A DNA stretch of 64,000 nt from Hyposmocoma kahamanoa. Its lineage: Eukaryota > Arthropoda > Insecta > Lepidoptera > Cosmopterigidae. Position numbers and translations under genes: made by a program. Shown here piece by piece: positions 39,045 through 50,825 of this stretch; position 1 is the first letter of the stretch; each line of letters starts with the position of its first letter. A model generated the notes under the pieces. That model did no database searches and was not told the DNA's origin. It saw only the letters and a program-made list of their open reading frames with translations. The DNA is taken from positions 9,695,035 to 9,759,034 of the forward strand of contig NW_020656077.1 of NCBI RefSeq assembly GCF_003589595.1, written 5' to 3'.

Positions 39045-39382
39045 AACCTATTGCAATAAAACGGCAATTTCATACTTTAACCCCTAATATTACATGGAAA
39101 TTTCTTTGTTGCGGAAATTTGATACCTACTTTCGGTTCCAGGTTTCCGTAACTCAATTATAAATTCTTGGATGCTTATTACAAAAAATAAAAACTAAAAC
39201 GACGACGTCCCTCTCGTCTCGACGTCTCTACGCCAACTTCGTAGGCAATCAAAAGAAACCGTATATATCTTTAATATTTTCTTCTATTCTTTTGTGTTTC
39301 AGGAAGCGTAATTAGGTAGGCAATACATGTAGGCTTTGTATTTAATGTCATTATTAAGTATACCTAAGTCATTTTTTCTTGT

Positions 39383-39815
39383 TCAACCGACTTCAAAAAA
39401 GGAGGAGGTTCTCAATTCGTCTGTATGTTCCTTTTTTTTTGTATGTATGTTACGCGATAACTCCGGTATTTGTGAACCGATTTTCACGATTCTTTTTTTG
39501 TTGGAAAGGGGGTACTTCCATAGTGGTCCCATTTCATTTTGAAGAAAATCATCCACCTCTAAGGGTGGCTGTCCACGCATGAAGATTCATTTTTATAAAT
39601 AGCGCCTAACTTTAATTTAGGAGCAATTACTTTAATGGTTGATTTTGCTATTTCTCCAATTCAAGGCGTTTTTCTCTCAATATACTTTGAGTAGTGAGAA
39701 CCGATTTTTATGATCTCCTGTGTAAAGTCCTGTATAGTGGCGAACTAGGGGATATTTCAATAAAACTTAGCAAAAAGATGTAATTCTACTTACTTTTGAG
39801 GTCGGTTTTTTTAGT
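39383..39815. mobile_element. Repeat family E (AACCGACTTC ends), copy 1
   Basis: Starts CAACCGACTTCAAAAAAGGA and ends TTTTGAGGTCGGTTTTTTT, so the ends are inverted. The interior (GTGGTCCCATTTCATTTTGA, GCGAACTAGGGGATATTTCA) is shared with the copy at 41030-41362. Confidence 0.65.
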
Positions 39816-40311
39816 AGTCTGTACTGAGATTATTCTATATTCGCTCATTATTCACGGTACATTTTTTACGGTAAGTACTTAATCGTATATTTTTCCTTCT
39901 AATTTAAAAATATTTTCTTTTTAACAAAATTGATGAGAAGTTTGTTTTTGACGACATCATCGCCTCGTGTTATTTACTCTGGCTACAAATAAACATCCTG
40001 TTTATTTCTCTGTAAAACAGATTTATAATAAAAGAATTCCTCTTAGATTCTTTCAGCGTAATAACAACAGGATTTCCTGTCGCGCTCGTTGTCGTTTCCT
40101 TGTTAATTCTTCAATTGAATTTTATTTATTTAGACATTTTTATTTTAGTAAAAGAAAATATTTTAGTGTAGGTATAGTAGTTTTTTTTAATTTTATTTTT
40201 TTATTGTGACTCGGCAAAACTGTGCAGTCAGCACCGCGCCTGATGGAAAGTGCGAATACAGTCCAGAGATGAGAGTAACGGATGGAAAACACAAATATCT
40301 TCACTCCGTCA

Positions 40312-40800
40312 CTATAATTTTGCCAGTCTGGCCAAATGCTTCTTCACACTACGTTTGAAGGACCCGATGTTATAGAGGGGAGGGAATACATGCGCCGGGA
40401 GTTGGTTCCACAATTTGATGGTTCGGCATAAAAACGAATTGCCAAACTTTTTAGTGCGGGACGGTATTGAACTGACCGTCCAACTGTGGCAACGCAGTCC
40501 GGCACGGGTGGTCCGCTGATGGAAAGGAGAGGAAGGGATAAGGTTGAATAACTCTTCAGAGCACTCACCGTGGTACAGGCGATAGAATACGCTAAGAGAC
40601 GCTATATCTCTGCGAAGCTGTAACGACTCCGCATGCTCAGTTACATGAGGATCGTTGACAACACGGAAGGCGTAGCTGGACGGCGCTGCAGTCCATCTAG
40701 GGCATCGAGCAAGTACTTGGCAGAGCCGTCCCAAAGGTGCGAACAGTACTCCATGCTGCTTCGGACCTGAGCTTTGTACAACAGGTATCGCAGCTCTGGA
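40312..40800 (-). pseudogene. Jockey-like LINE C-terminal fragment
   Basis: Minus frame reads SLSVFYRLYHGECSEELFNL, TRAGLRCHSWTV and LWNQLPAHVFPPLYNIGSFK before a stop, the RT C-terminus. Open for 140 codons from 40734. Confidence 0.8.
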
Positions 40801-41029
40801 GTAAAAAATCGGTGCAATAGTAGTGCTAGGGCGTAACAGTTATTTTGTTAGGGCCTTTGTCTAAGCTACTTATTTGTCTTTATTTAACTGGTGTAAGTTA
40901 CTGTTGTTTTAGTATTTAATAAAAATAGAACATTAGTGTACTTAATCATCGTATGTTTTACATATACAATACATTCGTAACGTAAGTGCTTTGGGTCACC
41001 GCGGTCTTTTGTGCCATTTTTCTTGATTC

Positions 41030-41362
41030 TTTTTTGTTAGAAAAATTAGACCTCCATAGTGGTCCCATTTCATTTTGAAGAAAATCATCCGCCTCTAAGA
41101 GTGGCTGTTCACGCATTAAGATTCATTTTTATAAATAGCGTTTAACTTTAATTTAGGAGCAATTACTTTAATGGTTGATTTTGCTATTTCTCCAATTCAA
41201 GGCGTTTTTCTCTGAATATACTTTGAGTAGTGTCGTAGTGAGAACCTATTTTTATTATCTCCAGTGTCAAGTCCTGTATAGTGGCGAACTAGGGGATATT
41301 TCAATAAAACTTAGCAAATAGACGTAATTCCACGTACTTTTGAGGTCGGTTTTTTTGAAGTA
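41030..41362. mobile_element. Repeat family E, copy 2 (left end missing)
   Basis: Shares most of its length with 39480-39815, including the GAGGTCGGTTTTTTTGAAG end. The left terminus is absent. Confidence 0.6.
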
Positions 41363-42460
41363 CCAACTACCAGGGCGGCTGATATATTTGTTGTCTTAGA
41401 TTATTAGATATGAGAGGTTATTGAAATAGTCGAGGTATAAGGGGTGGCGACATACCATTTCTTTTCTGCATGTCGGCACCCTGTGCAGAAATCGGCGAGT
41501 ACGCCGATTTTCAAATCCTCTCACAACGATGGCAAGCATTATAGTGTGGCATACACTCGAAGACGACACAAGAAAGAAGTAGAAGATGGAAATGTATTTC
41601 TCTCAATTAGGACAGATTTTAAAAATTCTTTCTTTGTTTGAAAGGGTATAATCTCGAAATGGTCCCATTGTCACCAAGTCTGATTCTAATAAGGGATCCC
41701 ACGGAAATTGAAAAAAAACTTAAAATTTTATAGGCATGTACCGTGTCTTTGTTGAATTGTCCCAAATCAAAGGTTCTCGGATAGTTGTGGACGTGCAAAA
41801 CAATCCTCTTCATCTTTCCATTTGTCGTAATAATATGAAGGGAGGAGCCGATTTTCCAATACGTACTTTTATTGTAAAAGTTAACCTACGAACCTACGTC
41901 AAAACATAACATACTACGTACTTTTAAAATATAATAAAAACTGAACTACACTACAGCGTTGCATCTGGGGGACTTCTTCTATGAAAAGAACTCTAATAAG
42001 TTTGTAAAAACAACTTCTAAGAAGTCCAATTACTGGACATGGAACAAGATGAAAAATTCCTGGAGAATTCTTGATATCCCGGCCATATTATTTTAACTTA
42101 TTGTCTAATAAATAGTACTTCAATCAACTGATCTTTGACGGCTCTCTTATTCCATAAGTTCACTTTGAAAATAAACTTTTTGAATAAACAGAAGTTACCT
42201 TCACGTGAGATAATATATCAGATATTGTACGCTCAATACATAGATATATTTGAAATAAGGTTTCGAGTTGGAAAACCTGGAGTAATTACTTATTTGTTTC
42301 CAAACTCTGCGTAGGAGATATCATCATTTTAATATATGTAAGCAAAACAATTACGGTGCCCCAAACTTAGAAAAAAATCCGTACATTCTGCGTGATTACT
42401 TTACAAGGTTTCATTTAATTTCTTTTCTTTGATTTGACGGAATTTTATTTAAATGGCGTT
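41363..42460. other. Upstream region of the AKH gene
   Basis: AT-rich DNA with no coding sequence or repeat that I recognise. Any enhancers of the hormone gene would lie here, but no motif is clear. Confidence 0.4.
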
Positions 42461-42465
42461 CCTCG

Positions 42466-42474
42466 TATATAAAA
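42466..42474 (+). promoter_or_regulatory. Akh: TATA box of AKH gene
   Basis: TATATAAAA lies 133 nt upstream of the start codon. A CAGT initiator-like site at about 42490 is 25 bp downstream, a fitting distance. Confidence 0.65.
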
Positions 42475-42598
42475 GGAGGTTACGCAGCCCAGTTGTGCTT
42501 AAACGCTAGTCGAATTTCAGTCGAACCGCATCCTCCGATTGGCGTTATCGATATTATCTGTATTCCAGCATTTAAATCGAAAAGTTTTTAACTTTACG

Positions 42599-42757
42599 AT
42601 GTGTCGATCACTTGTTTTAGTATTGTTTGCGGCTGTGATGATTGCAGCATGTGAAGCCCAGCTGACATTCTCGTCGGGATGGAAGCGAGCGATGGACGGC
42701 GGCGCTGACAATTGCAAACCAGAGCAGGCCTTGATCACCATTTACGAACTTATAAAG
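42599..42757 (+). CDS. Akh: AKH exon 1
   Basis: 53 codons: signal peptide, hormone, KR site and most of the related peptide. The donor AAG|GTAATT sits in a tandem repeat. Confidence 0.92.
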
Positions 42758-43765
42758 GTAATTTTTCGAACTTGTAATGGTAATTTTTCGAATTTGTAAT
42801 GGTAATTTTTCGAACTTATGAAGGTAATATAACCGTAATTTTACGAACTTATAAAGGTAACCATGGAGGAAGCAGCGCGGTGGCGGAATTTTAGATAAGT
42901 GACGCTGATGGCGGATGGTTTTATCGCTATTCGGATTTTATTCTTGTAACATGTAACTTGAAAGTTACGTTTTCTGAAGAATCAATCTTAAAGAGTACTT
43001 TTTAAAATGTTTTCATTCAAGTAATAGCTACTTTCTAATGCTTACTCACTGCGCGGTTCTCAATTTACTCAGTGTTTTGTTGCGTCCATAAAAGGTAACA
43101 TTATAAAGGCATCTGAATTATCATTGACTTACAATTATATGGACGTCGGGTCCGCGCTAAAAAGTGTCCGCACTTGTAAGGCGCTAAAATCGTATACAGA
43201 GCGCCAAACTCCGCTTTAGTCTTCATTTGTTCGACTGACAGCGCGATACTGCGATGACATTACAATTTAAATTTCGAATAGGTTGACTTGGAACATTTTT
43301 TTCGTGGTTTTTGTATTAGACCCGTCGTCCATTTATTTGTAAGTCAATGTGAATTATATCTCAAATTAAAAGGAAACATTAAAACTATTCTCATAATTTT
43401 TCGTAAGATGTAGCAAACAGAAAATAGGATAGTTTCTTCAACGCTCGAAATAATTATTCTAACTAAAATATTATATAACTGTTTAAATATTCCGATTGCC
43501 TAAGATAATTATCTTTGTAGCATTGTCAGCAACAAGAAAGATATTGCTCTAAATTAAGTAACAAGGCGGTGAACGTAGTAACGTTTATTACTTACGTACT
43601 TGTTATGTTATTGGTACTCCTACTCGTTGAAATACCTACATGAGCAGGCGAATGACTGCTTTAACCTGGTGTCACTGTTTTAGTTTTGTTATTTATAATT
43701 ACTACACTTTATTTCTTTTGCAGTATAATAAAGCGTACACGTTACAGTGCAACTACTTTTCTTGA
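42599..43765 (+). CDS. Akh: Adipokinetic hormone precursor, 2 exons
   Basis: Peptide hormone of the corpora cardiaca that mobilises lipid and sugar from the fat body through a GnRH-related receptor. Exons 42599-42757 and 43724-43765 give 66 residues, the usual AKH precursor size. Residues 1-20 are a signal peptide (hydrophobic LVLVLFAAVMIAA, ending CEA). Then comes QLTFSSGW, with the AKH hallmarks Gln1, Phe4 and Trp8, followed by the KR cleavage site and a related peptide with cysteines at precursor residues 38 and 62 (DNCKPEQALITIYELI, LQCNYFS). The exon 2 cysteine falls at the position seen in other AKH precursors. Unusually, no Gly follows Trp8, so amidation is not predicted. Phase 0 splice, acceptor TTCTTTTGCAG. 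Confidence 0.9.
42746..42862 (+). repeat. 22-bp tandem repeat covering the AKH splice donor
   Basis: Units GAACTTATAAAGGTAATTTTTC start at 42746, 42768 and 42790, a longer 33-bp unit is at 42812, and a partial unit is at 42845-42862. The first unit holds the last exon codons and the donor, so GGTAAT donors recur about every 22 bp into the intron. Confidence 0.85.
43122..43349 (+). mobile_element. M1 MITE in AKH intron
   Basis: Perfect 8-bp duplication TGAATTAT (43114-43121, 43350-43357). The sequence is nearly identical to the copy at 10462. Lies between the two AKH exons. Confidence 0.88.
43724..43765 (+). CDS. Akh: AKH exon 2 with stop
   Basis: 13 codons (YNKAYTLQCNYFS) and TGA. Chosen because of the strong acceptor, matching phase and conserved cysteine spacing. 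Its residues are otherwise poorly conserved. Confidence 0.75.
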   Translation, partial: YNKAYTLQCNYFS

Positions 43766-44492
43766 TATTTCTCGGCAATCTTCGGATTTTAATACAAACT
43801 TCCATTTCTAGTAATTACGAGATATAAATCCCTTATTTTAGTTTTTTTTAAACAAACCCACGTTTCGGGGACCTTTACAGGTCTCATTGTCACGGGTCAT
43901 TGAGATGGTGAAGTCATCAACCGATTATGTCTAATATTAATCCAAACCACTCTATTTTGCATTATTGTTCCAAGAGTTATTACAGCCTAAGAACTCGATA
44001 GGAACACTAAAATGTTTATATCATTCTTGTAAAATTTCGAAATTATGCTTTATATTTCAAAGTACTCAATTACTATATATTCGATGAATTATCTGTGTAT
44101 ATATTTATGAATATACTGTACGCAAGGGTTAATTAATTTAATTGTTAGTCAGTTATTTCCTTTTTTCTTGATTTAAACGCATTCGCGCAAACGCATTGCA
44201 CCACACGACCCGATGCAGTCTGACGCACTTAAGTCATGGTGTACGAAATAATTCTACATACAAGGCGTATTGTATTGGTAGTTTGAAGACATCGAAATCT
44301 TACGCCTTAAATTTCGAAATCTTAAATCAAAGATTTTTAACATCTTTTCTCTTCTCTCTTTCAGGGCGAGGCCGAGAGATTAATTTCATGTCAGAAATAA
44401 TTCCGAACGAAATAACTAGATATACATATATATATTTACCTACTATATCGTTCACCGTAAATTGATGTTGATTTAAAGAAATCAGGCTTTGC

Positions 44493-44778
44493 CATTGACT
44501 TACAATTATATGGACGTCGGGTCCGCGCTAAAAAATGTCCGAACTTATAGGGCGTTAAAATCGTATACAGAGCGTCATTCACGCTTTAGTCTTCGTTTGT
44601 TCGACTGACAGCGAAGCAAGCAAAATTAGACAGTACTGCGATGACATTACAATTTAAATTCAACGTTTTAGCTTTTTCATATTCCTTTACATGTCACTAC
44701 GTTTAAATAGGTTGACTTGGGAAATTGTTTTCGTGGTTTTTGTATTAGACCCGTCGTCCATTTATTTGTAAGTCAATG
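44493..44778 (+). mobile_element. M1 MITE, longer subtype
   Basis: Same ends and an extra GCGAAGCAAGCAAAATTAGA/CAACGTTTTAGCTTTTTCAT interior. Flanks do not match as a duplication. Confidence 0.8.
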
Positions 44779-44799
44779 GCATCAATACACTGATTTAAT

Positions 44800-46040
44800 T
44801 TTTTTTTTTTAAATCGGAACTTAATGACAACTTAGTGACAATCCGAGTGCACAAATAAATGAAGAAGACCGTGATCGTGAACGTCGTTGTGTTGCAACAC
44901 ACAATTATAAAATCAACTAATTACATTATTGAAATTAAAAATAGCATTATATTTCAATTCATATTTAATGTAAAATATCACTAAGATAAGTTTATTTGGT
45001 AATGTGACACTATTTACGGTGAACGAACAACATTTGGCGCTGTCACATGGTAAAATGTTTAGAAGTCTAGCTATTCCTCAAAATTAGTTGATTGTATGTG
45101 ATTTAAAATACTCAATTATATGTATATTATAAATATTAGTTGAAATTTTTTGCAGTTACTACGTAAAAAAAGGAAATGTGCGTGTGTTAATACAAATATT
45201 AAACATGTTTAAAGCGCTAGGCTGGAAGCGCAAAATCATGTCAATAGAAGCTTTGGTTTTATTAAAACGCTAAATTCATTTACGACAATGGTAAAACAAT
45301 GTATAAAATCAGTGTTAATAAGACAAGATGGACGTAGAACACCACTGAACATCTTCATTTTTTTCGAATTGTGTTTACAACCTATAAAGTTCAACTAAAA
45401 TAACGAATAACGATGTAGAAAAGGCTGCAAATAAAGTTAAAATTTAGTACTTGTTTCATTATATTATGTACTATGACAAAACTTATTTGTTTATATCGAA
45501 AAATAATTAATTTATTTTGATTTGAAAAGCATTAGATACACAAGTGACTGTGAATTGTAGAATAATAAAGAGTTAATCAAATAATGCTTGTTTTATTTTT
45601 GAAAACTATCGGTAGATGGGTAATTATGTCGGAGTCACTTATCCGTAATGAGGTTTACGAAATGATAAATCATTGTTCTATTTTTATTAAGAACCAACAG
45701 CGTTTACTATATCATAAATCTACAAAGTAAACCCTGAAACACTACACCTAATACAACACCACGAAAGCATCACCCAGTATTTAATGCTTCTGATCTTACC
45801 CAAAAACGTGGTTTGTTTTTTTGTGAATAGCCAGTAGTAGTAGTTAGACTTAGTTAATATTATGTGTTACTTTTAAATTATTAGATATACGATTTACTAC
45901 TTAGGCAATGAGTTAATATGATTCGTATTACATTAACTCCTGTACTCGTCTCGATCATGGTTTCTTTGTTTGACTATTCGTCACCTTACTTTCTCAAACT
46001 CGTCTCTTAATGCACAAAGTAACTGAAACGCAAAAAATTG
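44800..46040. other. AT-rich stretch without features
   Basis: No coding, repeat or RNA signal that I can support. Confidence 0.4.
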
Positions 46041-46051
46041 ATTATACCTAT

Positions 46052-46334
46052 CATTGACTTACAATTATATGGACGTCGGGTCAGCGCTAAAAAGTGTCCG
46101 AACTTATAGGGCGCTAAAATCGTATACAGAGCGTCACTCACGCTTTAGTCTTCGTTTGTTCGACTGACAAGCAAGCAAAATTAGACAGTACTGCGATGAC
46201 ATTACAATTTAAATTCAACGTTTTAGCTTTTTCATATTCCTTTATATGTCACTACGTTTAAATAGGTTGACTTGGGACATTTTTTTCGTGGCGTTTTGTA
46301 TTAGACCCGTCGTCCATTTATTTGTAAGTCAATG
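46052..46334 (+). mobile_element. M1 MITE, longer subtype
   Basis: Flanks ATACCTAT (46044-46051) and GTACCTAT (46335-46342) match at 7 of 8. Interior as in 44493-44778. Confidence 0.85.
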
Positions 46335-46573
46335 GTACCTATATACAAATTTTGCAGAATAATTGACACGTTAGTTTGACAGCTCAAATTGGTTAAGGTC
46401 GCAGAGAGGGCGCGCTGGTGTAGTTTGAATCTGTTGAGTTATCAGATAAATCCATAGGGAATGGATATAGTCTAAGGTTTTAGGTGGTTATTAGTTTGGT
46501 TTCTTTTGCCATGATGGTCGTTGGCTGGGTTGCTAAATTAAAATAAGACGTGAAGTTGACGGTCAATGCCTAC

Positions 46574-46977
46574 CATCGAGTATATAACCTGAAGTAGAGG
46601 CGAAAAAAGGGCCATACATTCCTGGTAACTTAACAGTGATATATCACTTATAAACATCAACACTCGTTCACATCGAAATATAGAAGTGTATACGTGTGTG
46701 TACGTCTTCGTATATTCCAAAAATGTTCAGTATTTATTGTAATAAAGATAATATCTCTAACAATGGCGTGCTGTTCCATTCGGTGGTGTGGGGAAAAACA
46801 GCAAAACATCTAATTACAAACGGAATCCAATTTCGTCGGTAATTAAATATTAAATATGTAATTTTGCAATTTTCGTCCATCATAGCAAAGCTCAAGTTAA
46901 CTGGTCGATTTGAAGTGAAACAGTTGACGACACCCGTCAATTGTTTCGAACTCCGGCTGGCCAATCGTAGCGCAGTA
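46574..46977 (+). mobile_element. M2 MITE, copy 4 (3' end missing)
   Basis: Starts CATCGAGTATATAACCTGAA. The THAP exon begins at 46762 (MACCSIRWCGE) but is frame-shifted by an extra G after the second cysteine. The copy breaks off before the 3' terminus. Confidence 0.7.
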
Positions 46978-47161
46978 AAAAGTTAATGCTTTTTGTATAA
47001 ATTGTGTAACCCTAACCGTCTAACCATTAACGTGGAAGCAATCTATATAGTTGTAAGAAAAATAAAACACAGTTCTTTTAATTATTATATTGTATTAAGA
47101 GTAAGTAACTATGTTATTCTCTAACATTCTACTACTATATATAATTATTACTAACGTTTAG

Positions 47162-47228
47162 TTTTTAATAGGCGCATTTTGCACGTGGGGCCGTTCGGCT
47201 CCACGCAACGCGAAATGCCTATTAAAAA
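47162..47228. repeat. Long hairpin
   Basis: A perfect 12-bp outer stem TTTTTAATAGGC/GCCTATTAAAAA encloses a partly paired inner stem with GTGGGGCC/GGCTCCAC around a GTTC loop. Flanks 47040-48110 otherwise show nothing. Confidence 0.65.
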
Positions 47229-48113
47229 TTCAGACAAATTGAAGTAAATCTGAATGTTTTTTAAATTGCGGCTCGTCAAAGAGGTATAGGTGCACGAAAT
47301 TCGGACTATTAGGGACTTCTTATACATACGACTTGACTACTTGATACTTAGTGATTTCTTATTTTGCTAACGCCTAAAAGTCTTCCCTATATTTAAATTT
47401 ATTTATGTAACAATAAACAAAACATAGTCCAGAGCCCGAGCTTCTAAAAAAAGTGAATGATATCTCGGAAAACTCACATGACTACTGTAGAAGTTACATT
47501 TATTGAACTTATGAAATATTATTTTATTTAAATTACTTACTTACTTAAGTAAAAGTGTCAGAGGCACGACGCGACTAGTGCCAAAAAACCATTTACTTAA
47601 ATGTTTAATTGACACAGCATTGACACCGACACGTGGGCGTCGAGTCGCGCATCTGAGAGCACGCTTGAAATGCTTAAACACATATGTATTTTATATTAAA
47701 CCTCCTTTGTATATGAACTCTTTAGTTCAAGGAGGGCTTAGCCCTAAAACAGATATCTTCCAACCATAAGATGCAAACAGAACGTGCAATACAGAAAAAC
47801 TTGTACAAATTTCTATTTCTGTAACACGGCAGAAATAAACATAACGAGTATTAACTACGCAATATATTATTGACAAATAATAAAAGAAAATATCACGATT
47901 ATGGAAATAACTCTCAAAGTTTTCTTAGAAACAGAGATGCTGCCTTAGAAAAACTTTGAAAGTTTATTCCACGTTAATATCGATTGAATAAAGGTCTTCA
48001 ATAAGTTCGTAATCGAAGGCATGAGATGTACCTACTTAAGGCTTTGACTTGGGACTATAAAAGACCATGGCACTTGGGAATTAGGTACCAAGAATATGTT
48101 TTAAATGCATAAC

Positions 48114-48773
48114 AGTATGTTCACAAAACGAGAATTGAAAGTGCGTATCGCAAATCGCGCGCTTACAAAATTACCGAATTTTACACGTAAATAGCGGTAG
48201 TTGTTCACACCATGACGCACGTTTTTAGTAAATGCCCGTTCGACGCTGCGCTAGCGCCGGGAAGTTTCCGGCGCGCGTTGACGGGCTCTTCGGGTTCATT
48301 CAGAGTGCAGGCGCGGGCGCTAGGGCCTTGGCGTCTTTCCTTCCACTTTTTTGACACTTTTTGTAGATTCACACGTAGAAATCACGAACAGACGCTAGAC
48401 CAAGAACTGTGAACGCAACAAGAAACTTCAGACTTTTGATTCGTGGCTTTATTGTAGAGCGTATGTAAACCCTTGTAGTAACAGACCTTTGCTAAAGCTC
48501 GGGTAGCTAACACCACGGGTGTACATATACTGGCTCGTTATAGTACCTCGATAAAAATGTACTATTAATAGAATTGGTACATGACATGACAAACAGGCAT
48601 CGTTCGAATATGGTTTTAAGGCAACAGGCTTGGAAAAAGCTTCTATGAAGAAGAAAGCGGGGATGAAAAGAAGAAAATGCTGGGTAAGTAGCTGCGCTCA
48701 ACGTACGTAACGCCTATGCCATAAGCCCAACTCTCGTTGAACGTACGTCAAACTCTTGTCATGTGAACATACT
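48114..48773. mobile_element. Probable MITE with AGTATGTTCAC ends
   Basis: Inverted ends AGTATGTTCACA and its complement, with some similarity further in. The interior is GC-rich at 48230-48340 (GCGCTAGCGCC). The 67-codon frame inside has no recognisable similarity. Confidence 0.5.
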
Positions 48774-49554
48774 CTAATTGCACGAGATACATTGCTATTG
48801 CAAAATGGCGGTTGAATGTAGCCGGTTATTATTACGGAAATTCGAATGTTTGATCAGAACAAAGTTAAAGCGAATCTCGCTAGTGCCATGGAAACAGCGA
48901 AGTACCGTTGAGCAAACTGAAATATCAGTGAATAAGGCACTCTTGTGTTGAACATTCACTAAATATGTATTGTTTTACAGTGAATTTGATTATACTGGGG
49001 CAGAAGAGATTACAGTCAATGTTAAGTGTTAAGTATAAACGATTATCTGTAAATAATAAACACCTTTATCCATTTTCCATTCGAAAACTTGGCATCCCCC
49101 TTGGCAGGATGGTGGATAATAAATAGAAGATGGATGCAGAAACTCTATGCAAAGTATTTATTATAATTGTACTTGATCACTACGGCACGAGAGTCAGTAG
49201 GCCAATTTTTCTCTAAATACATGCCAGGTGTATCCAATAGTCTATCAAGTAACAATTGCAGAATAAATGAACTAACATTGAGCCACTTAGGTGTAATATA
49301 GTAAGTATTTACAGTATTCGCCATGAAATATAAAAGGGTTTCTCAATACTACAGCTTGAGTACCAGAAAAATATAACATTTTAGTACAATGTAGCGCAAT
49401 TTTAATAAAATGCATTCTAGTGCTGGAAATTATGACTGTACACTACGATATATTTAAAGATATAACTGTGAATTACTAGATCAATATACCGCGCATTCAA
49501 GATCAATATTACTACATCTACTCCTTTCTTAATTAGTATTTAATTACTTATACA

Positions 49555-49900
49555 TTACATATTACATATACTTATATATTGTAACAATCATATTTCTTAT
49601 TTTTATAAAGTAGTATAGCATGCGGTCTTGCTTTATTTTCCAATTGCCCTTCAGCCTGTTTTTTTTACAATATTTATATGCTATTGTTCCAAAGTCAGGA
49701 TGCATGTTAAATGCACCTTTGTCTCAAAGGTACAAAGTTGTTTGTTCGGGAGCAAAGAGCTTTTGTGACTTAAAATATGNNNNNNNNNNCAAAGTTGTTT
49801 GTTCGGGAGCAAAGAGCTTTTGTGACTTAAAATATGCGCACTTTACAAACATTATGGTGACACACTTTCCAAAACTAACTTCCATTCTCAAATACGACCT
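49555..49900 (+). repeat. Duplicated repeat, copy 1
   Basis: Shares TTTCTTATTTTTATAAAGTA, a TGTTCCAAA...CAGG run and ACAAAGTTGTTTGTTCGGGA with 50080-50370, in the same orientation about 520 bp away. Confidence 0.6.
49780..49789. other. Assembly gap (10 N) with duplicated flanks
   Basis: The 47 bases before the gap (49733-49779) and the 47 after it (49790-49836) are identical, so the gap probably hides an overlap that was not merged. Confidence 0.95.
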
Positions 49901-49914
49901 TACCTTACCTTACT

Positions 49915-49978
49915 TTAACGCCCTATAAGTTCGGACACTATTTAGCGCGGATCCGACGTCCATAATTGTAAGTCAATG
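49915..49978 (-). mobile_element. M1 MITE end fragment
   Basis: AACGCCCTATAAGTTCGGAC through ATTGTAAGTCAATG is one M1 end. The other end is absent. Confidence 0.65.
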
Positions 49979-50079
49979 GGGTAGAGGTATTGTTTTACAT
50001 CTAATCTCTTATTATTAATAATAAGAAGTGTAAATATTTTGTTAAGTGCAGAAATTTTGAATTTTTAATCATTTCTACA

Positions 50080-50370
50080 CAATCGTGTTTCTTATTTTTA
50101 TAAAGTATGGTAAAATAGACGAGTCGTTCAATGGCAGGTGGTCTTACATTATTTTTCAATCACCATTAGCCTGATTTATACAATCCTTATGCGCCATTAT
50201 TCCAAACTCAGCCTGTTAAGTGCACCCTTGTTTTTAAGGTACAAAGTTGTTTTGTTCGGGAGCAAACAGGTTTTGTAAATTAAAACATATGCGCTTTAGG
50301 AACGTTCTGGTTACACACATTCCAACTAACGTCCATTATAAAATATTACTTGCCTTACTTTACATCTGAA
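50080..50370 (+). repeat. Duplicated repeat, copy 2
   Basis: Diverged partner of 49555-49900, with TACAAAGTTGTTTTGTTCGG and AAACATATGCGCTTTAGGAA. Confidence 0.6.
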
Positions 50371-50559
50371 ATTAATGTTAATCTCTTTTGAAGCTTATTT
50401 TAATAACATTAAAGAGTATTCTTTAATGGATAATGTTTTACATTTAAACCCTTATATTAATAGCAAGAAGGTATATGTTATGAGGTGCAAATGTGAATTT
50501 TTAATCAACTGGCGAAAGTTACATCGATGGAAATATGACTGTTTTGATTTATATTGAGT

Positions 50560-50825
50560 GACGAGGCGAGCAAATCGTGCGCCTGGTGGTAAGCGACACG
50601 CCTGTCCATAACAGACACATCGAGATTTAGTTGTGCAAAGATCTAAGGGACATGGCCACTAATCCCGCCACCCTGAGACATAAGTTGACAAGACTCGTGT
50701 GTCTGTAAATCTACCAGCGCTCGTACCCAATAATGTTCACATTAGTGCTTGACGGCAGAAATAGGTAAGGTGGCAGTACTTCCCTGGACGAACACTTGCA
50801 CATGGAGCTGTACTGCTATTGAAGT
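50560..50825 (+). repeat. Repeat family B, most complete copy
   Basis: Starts GTGACGAGGCGAGCAAATCG, then GCGCCTGGTGGTAAGCGACA, and ends GGAGCTGTACTGCTATTGAA. Serves as the reference for the other copies. Confidence 0.7.

Noticed and set aside
38630..39151. Long frames on both strands
   Set aside because: They consist of N bases in the assembly gap.
49620..49928. 102-codon frame
   Set aside because: It crosses the 10-N gap and two identical flanks, and lies in repeat sequence.
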